A DNA stretch of 8,702 bases from an uncultured Eubacteriales bacterium (GTDB lineage Bacteria; Bacillota; Clostridia; Oscillospirales; CAG-272): NCBI GenBank assembly GCA_900321265.1, contig ONVJ01000205.1, forward strand, positions 1 through 8,702, read 5' to 3'. Every line of letters begins with the position of its first letter. Within the stretch, counting starts at the first letter, position 1. This document shows, piece after piece, positions 5,979 through 8,702 of the stretch. The notes beneath the pieces are model-generated. The model was not told the origin of the DNA, ran no database searches, and saw only the letters and a list, made by a program, of their open reading frames with translations. A program made the translations under genes and the position numbers.

Positions 5979-6713
5979 ATGATAATCTATCCGGCGATCG
6001 ATCTGATCGGGGGAGAGGCGGTACGGCTGCTCCGCGGCGATTACCGAAGCAAAACGGTCTATTCGGCCGATCCCGCCGGCGTCGCGGCGAAGTTCGCCGG
6101 GGCCGGCGCCGAAAGGATACACGTCGTCGATCTCGACGGCGCGAAGAGCGGCGGAACGCCGAACTTCGACACTGTATGCAGGATAAAGGAAAAGACCGGG
6201 CTCTTCGTCGAGGTCGGCGGAGGGATAAGATCGCTCGATGTCATCCGCCGGTACGCCGAAGCGGGGATCGACCGCGTCATCCTCGGGACCGCCGCGGTCA
6301 CCGACCCAGGCTTCGTGATGAATGCCGCAGCCGAATTCGGGCCGATGATCGCCGTCGGCGCCGACATAAAGGAGGGACGCGTCGCCATAAAAGGCTGGAC
6401 CGAGAAGAGCGACATCGGGGCGGGGGAGCTCTGCCTCGACATGCAGGCATGCGGCGTTTCGACCTTCATAATAACAGACATATCGAAGGACGGGGCGATG
6501 AAGGGGACGAACGTCGGGCTTTACCGCCGGCTGCGGAGCCTTCTGCCGTCTGAGGAGATAATCGCCTCGGGAGGCGTGTCGTCGCTCACAGACATTCGCG
6601 CGCTGGCCGCCGCCGGTGTCTCGGGGGCGATAATCGGAAAGGCGTACTACACCGGCGCGATAGATCTCGCCGAGGCGATAGCGACCGCCCGGGCGGCGGA
6701 GGATGAAGTATAA
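5979..6713 (+). CDS. hisA: ProFAR isomerase (1-(5-phosphoribosyl)-5-[(5-phosphoribosylamino)methylideneamino]imidazole-4-carboxamide isomerase)
   Basis: HisA performs the Amadori rearrangement of ProFAR to PRFAR on a (beta/alpha)8 barrel related to HisF. It has 244 residues, normal for the family. Evidence includes MIIYPAIDLIGGEAVRL (1-17) with catalytic Asp8, VVDLDGAKSG (49-58), EVGGGIRS (78-85), the second catalytic Asp129 in AVGADIKEG, ITDISKDGAMKG (165-176), and the phosphate loops IASGGVSS (195-202) and AIIGKAYYTG (217-226). An in-frame ATG at 5940 overlaps the hisH stop as ATGA and would add 13 charged, purine-coded residues (MSRAAERRKREKE). I prefer 5979 because it places Asp8 exactly as in the family and leaves the AAAGGAG as leader. 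The TAA stop overlaps the hisF ATG by one base. Confidence 0.95.
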   Translation: MIIYPAIDLIGGEAVRLLRGDYRSKTVYSADPAGVAAKFAGAGAERIHVVDLDGAKSGGTPNFDTVCRIKEKTGLFVEVGGGIRSLDVIRRYAEAGIDRVILGTAAVTDPGFVMNAAAEFGPMIAVGADIKEGRVAIKGWTEKSDIGAGELCLDMQACGVSTFIITDISKDGAMKGTNVGLYRRLRSLLPSEEIIASGGVSSLTDIRALAAAGVSGAIIGKAYYTGAIDLAEAIATARAAEDEV

Positions 6714-7498
6714 TGATAACGAAAAGAATAATCCCCTGCCTCGACGTAAGAAACGGGCGCGTCGTCAAGGGAGTGAATTTTCTCGGCCTGCGCGACGTTG
6801 ATTCCCCCGTCGCCCTGGCTAAATACTACAGCGAATGCGGCGCCGACGAGCTCGTCTTCTACGACATCACCGCCTCGGCCGACGGCCGGGCGATCTTCAC
6901 CGACATCCTGCGGGAGACGGCGGCAAACGTCTTCATACCGCTGACGGTCGGCGGCGGGATCAACACGGTCGCCGACTTCGACCGCGTTCTCAAGTGCGGG
7001 GCCGACAAGGTCTCGGTGAACTCGGGAGCGATAAGGAACCCCTCGCTCGTCGGCGAGGCGGCAAAGCTCTACGGCGACCAGTGCGTGGTGCTGTCGGTCG
7101 ACGTAAAACGCGTCGGCGGCGAGTTCAGGATCTTCGGCCGGGGCGGCCGCGACGACACCGGCATGGAGGCGATATCCTGGATCCGCAGGTGCGTCGACAG
7201 CGGGGCCGGCGAGGTCGTGGTCAATTCGATGGACACCGACGGCGTGAAGAAGGGCTTCGATCTCGAGATGCTCGCCGCCGTCTGCGCCGCGGTGAATGTG
7301 CCTGTGATAGCCTCGGGCGGAGCCGGATGCATCGGCGACTTTATAACCCTTTTCAAAGAACTGCCGGGGGTGGACGCGGGGCTCGCGGCCTCGATCTTCC
7401 ACTTCGGAGAGGTGAAGATCGCCGATCTCAAGCGTGAGATGGCGGAAGCCGGTATCCCCGCGAGGATAACGTCGGGGATGACGGGCAGCGAAGAGTAA
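6713..7498 (+). CDS. hisF: Imidazole glycerol phosphate synthase, cyclase subunit
   Basis: HisF is the (beta/alpha)8 cyclase that joins PRFAR and HisH-derived ammonia to give IGP and AICAR, the latter returning to purine synthesis. The 261-residue length is a little above the usual 250-258. Catalytic Asp11 lies in KRIIPCLDVRNGRVVKG (4-20) and Asp130 in LSVDVKR (127-133). Other landmarks are FYDITAS (49-55), TVGGGI (78-83), NSGAIRNP (103-110), GAGEVVVNSMDTDGVKKG (164-181) and ASGGAG (200-205). GGAGG (6698-6702), inside hisA, is ten bases upstream. A 33-base gap separates it from hisIE. Confidence 0.97.
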   Translation: MITKRIIPCLDVRNGRVVKGVNFLGLRDVDSPVALAKYYSECGADELVFYDITASADGRAIFTDILRETAANVFIPLTVGGGINTVADFDRVLKCGADKVSVNSGAIRNPSLVGEAAKLYGDQCVVLSVDVKRVGGEFRIFGRGGRDDTGMEAISWIRRCVDSGAGEVVVNSMDTDGVKKGFDLEMLAAVCAAVNVPVIASGGAGCIGDFITLFKELPGVDAGLAASIFHFGEVKIADLKREMAEAGIPARITSGMTGSEE

Positions 7499-7531
7499 AT
7501 CTGACAAGACAATAACATTATCGAGGTAAAA

Positions 7532-8185
7532 ATGATCTGCTTTGATACCGCAAAACTGAAATTCGACGAAAAGGGACTGATCCCCGCGATAGTCGTCGAC
7601 GCCGCCACGAGACAGGTGCTGACGCTGGCATACATGAGCCGCGAGAGCCTTGAGATATCGATGGAGAAGGAACTGACCTGCTTTTACAGCCGGTCGAGAC
7701 GGGAGCTCTGGCTGAAGGGGGAGACGAGCGGCAACTACCAGCACATAGTCTCGATCACCGCCGACTGCGACTTCGACGCGCTGACCGTCGTCGTCGAGCC
7801 CGACGGCCCCGCCTGCCACACCGGAAGCTTCTCCTGCTTCAAGAACCCGCTCTTCGAGAGCGACTCGAGGGGGGATTTCACGCTGCAGGGCCTCATGGAG
7901 CTCATCGCCGGCAGAAAGACCGCCCCGAAGGAAGGCTCCTACACCACCTATCTCTTCGAAAAGGGGCTTGACAAGATCTTAAAAAAGGTCGGTGAGGAAT
8001 CGACCGAGGTCATAATCGCCGCCAAGGCTGAGGACAGGCCCGAGACGGTCTACGAGATCGCCGATCTCGTCTATCATGTGATGGTGCTCATGACCGAGGC
8101 CGGGATCTCGCTCGGCGACGTCAGAGCCGAGCTGGCGAGAAGGCATGTCATCGACAAAAAAGTCAAGCAGGAGAAGATGACCTGA
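7532..8185 (+). CDS. hisI: Bifunctional phosphoribosyl-AMP cyclohydrolase / phosphoribosyl-ATP pyrophosphatase
   Basis: This HisIE fusion catalyses steps two and three: the C-terminal HisE half hydrolyses PR-ATP to PR-AMP, and the N-terminal HisI half opens the adenine ring to ProFAR. The 217-residue length is typical of the fused form. HisI covers about 1-110: SRSRRELWLKGETSGN (53-68), the metal motif DCDFD with Asp78, Asp80 and Asp82, and zinc cysteines Cys79, Cys95 (GPACHTG) and Cys102 (SCF). HisE covers about 117-207: GSYTTYLFEKG (135-145) and the MazG-like helical motif KKVGEESTEVIIAAK (151-165) with EIADLVYH (175-182). GAGGT (7523-7527) sits close to the ATG. Fusion of HisI to HisE is common in bacteria. 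The stop overlaps the next ATG by one base (TGATG). Confidence 0.97.
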   Translation: MICFDTAKLKFDEKGLIPAIVVDAATRQVLTLAYMSRESLEISMEKELTCFYSRSRRELWLKGETSGNYQHIVSITADCDFDALTVVVEPDGPACHTGSFSCFKNPLFESDSRGDFTLQGLMELIAGRKTAPKEGSYTTYLFEKGLDKILKKVGEESTEVIIAAKAEDRPETVYEIADLVYHVMVLMTEAGISLGDVRAELARRHVIDKKVKQEKMT

Positions 8186-8702
8186 TGGGCAGGCGGGTCA
8201 GCAGCCGCGAGGCGGCGCTCCGGGCGATAGAAAAGAACTCCTTTTCGCTGCCCGGAGGTGCTCTTGAAGGGATCCGCGCCGATTTTCACCTTCACTCTCT
8301 CTTCAGCGACGGAAAGACCTCTCCCGAGGAGGTCGTCCTCGCGGCGATCGGGAAGGGAATGACGGCGATCGGCTTTTCGGATCACTCATGGACCCCCTTC
8401 GACGAAAGCTACTGCATGAAACGGGAGAGAATATCCGATTACATGCTCGAGATCGCGCGGCTGAAAAGAAAATACCGCGGAAGAATAAAGATCTTCTGCG
8501 GTATCGAGCAGGATTATTTCGCCGGTCTCCCGGCGGGCGGTTTCGATTACGTGATAGGTTCTGTCCACTACGTGAAGGTCCGCGGGGAGTACCTGCCCGT
8601 CGATCACGACATCGGGGTCCTCAGAGAGGGGATCGACCGCCTCTTCGGCGGCGACTCCGACGCCTTTGCCGAGGCCTATTTTGAGCTTGTCGCCGGCGTG
8701 GC
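8185..8702 (+). CDS. hisK: PHP-family histidinol-phosphatase (partial, runs off the window)
   Basis: The frame opens at ATG 8185, overlapping the hisIE stop as TGATG, with AGGAG (8169-8173) upstream, and stays open to the right edge, giving 172 residues. The PHP metallophosphoesterase fold is clear: HLH at 35-37 in ADFHLHSLFSDGKTS, SDH at 65-67 in GFSDHS, Glu108 in GIEQDYF, and His128 in DYVIGSVHYV. Together with the expected downstream ligands these bind the catalytic metals. Position at the end of a complete his operon, and the absence of any other phosphatase here, support dephosphorylation of histidinol phosphate rather than another PHP role. Relatives usually start almost at the HxH motif, whereas this one has about 31 extra residues before it with no alternative start codon. 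The C-terminal ligands and the full length cannot be seen. Confidence 0.88.
   Translation, partial: MGRRVSSREAALRAIEKNSFSLPGGALEGIRADFHLHSLFSDGKTSPEEVVLAAIGKGMTAIGFSDHSWTPFDESYCMKRERISDYMLEIARLKRKYRGRIKIFCGIEQDYFAGLPAGGFDYVIGSVHYVKVRGEYLPVDHDIGVLREGIDRLFGGDSDAFAEAYFELVAGV

Noticed and set aside
6647..7819. Antisense open frame of 390 codons opposite hisF and hisIE
   Set aside because: Spans several real genes; composition is that of a GC-rich shadow, with no domain signature.
1..8702. CRISPR arrays, insertion sequences, tRNA genes or phage genes
   Set aside because: No regularly spaced repeats, transposase frames, tRNA cloverleafs or foreign-looking gene blocks are visible; codon use is uniform across the operon.

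Overview
The window is almost entirely one histidine biosynthesis operon on the + strand. A repressor gene sits at its head, and the genes cover all ten steps from PRPP/ATP to the histidinol phosphate phosphatase step and histidinol oxidation. GC content is high and GC3-biased, yet ATA (Ile) codons are frequent. The leading TrpR-like YerC repressor, the short-form HisG that depends on HisZ, the fused HisIE, and the PHP-type (not HAD-type) histidinol phosphatase together point to a Gram-positive anaerobe of the Clostridia, probably an uncultured high-GC lineage. The placement comes from gene content only and is an inference.

Layout: 3-140 is the 3' end of an unidentified upstream gene. Positions 141-429 form a 289-base non-coding region. 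It holds a set of nested inverted repeats that could fold into a rod (141-247), an intrinsic terminator (244-282), T-tracts, a strong extended -10 sigma-A-type promoter (315-343) whose -10 is overlapped by a near-palindrome (328-341, candidate repressor operator), and a roughly 80-base 5' UTR with a bulged hairpin (365-406). Then follow yerC-like regulator (430-747), a hisZ-hisG gene fusion (751-2292), hisD (2338-3657), hisC (3654-4745), hisB (4742-5329), hisH (5329-5943), hisA (5979-6713), hisF (6713-7498), hisIE (7532-8185) and hisK (8185 to beyond the window edge).

How the genes work together: HisZG makes PR-ATP. HisIE performs the hydrolysis and ring opening, HisA isomerises, and HisH-HisF forms IGP plus AICAR using glutamine. 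HisB dehydrates, HisC transaminates, the PHP phosphatase dephosphorylates histidinol phosphate, and HisD oxidises histidinol to histidine. Most junctions are 1- or 4-base start/stop overlaps, so translational coupling is likely. The exceptions are the gaps before hisD (45 bases), hisA (35 bases) and hisIE (33 bases).

Most noteworthy: (1) the regulatory subunit HisZ and the catalytic HisG are one 513-residue polypeptide with no ATG, GTG or TTG codon near the junction; (2) the operator-like palindrome over the promoter directly upstream of the repressor gene suggests an autoregulated operon; (3) the structured, terminator-ended non-coding segment between the upstream gene and the operon is not explained by any RNA family I can assign. 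The rest is a compact, ordinary his operon.
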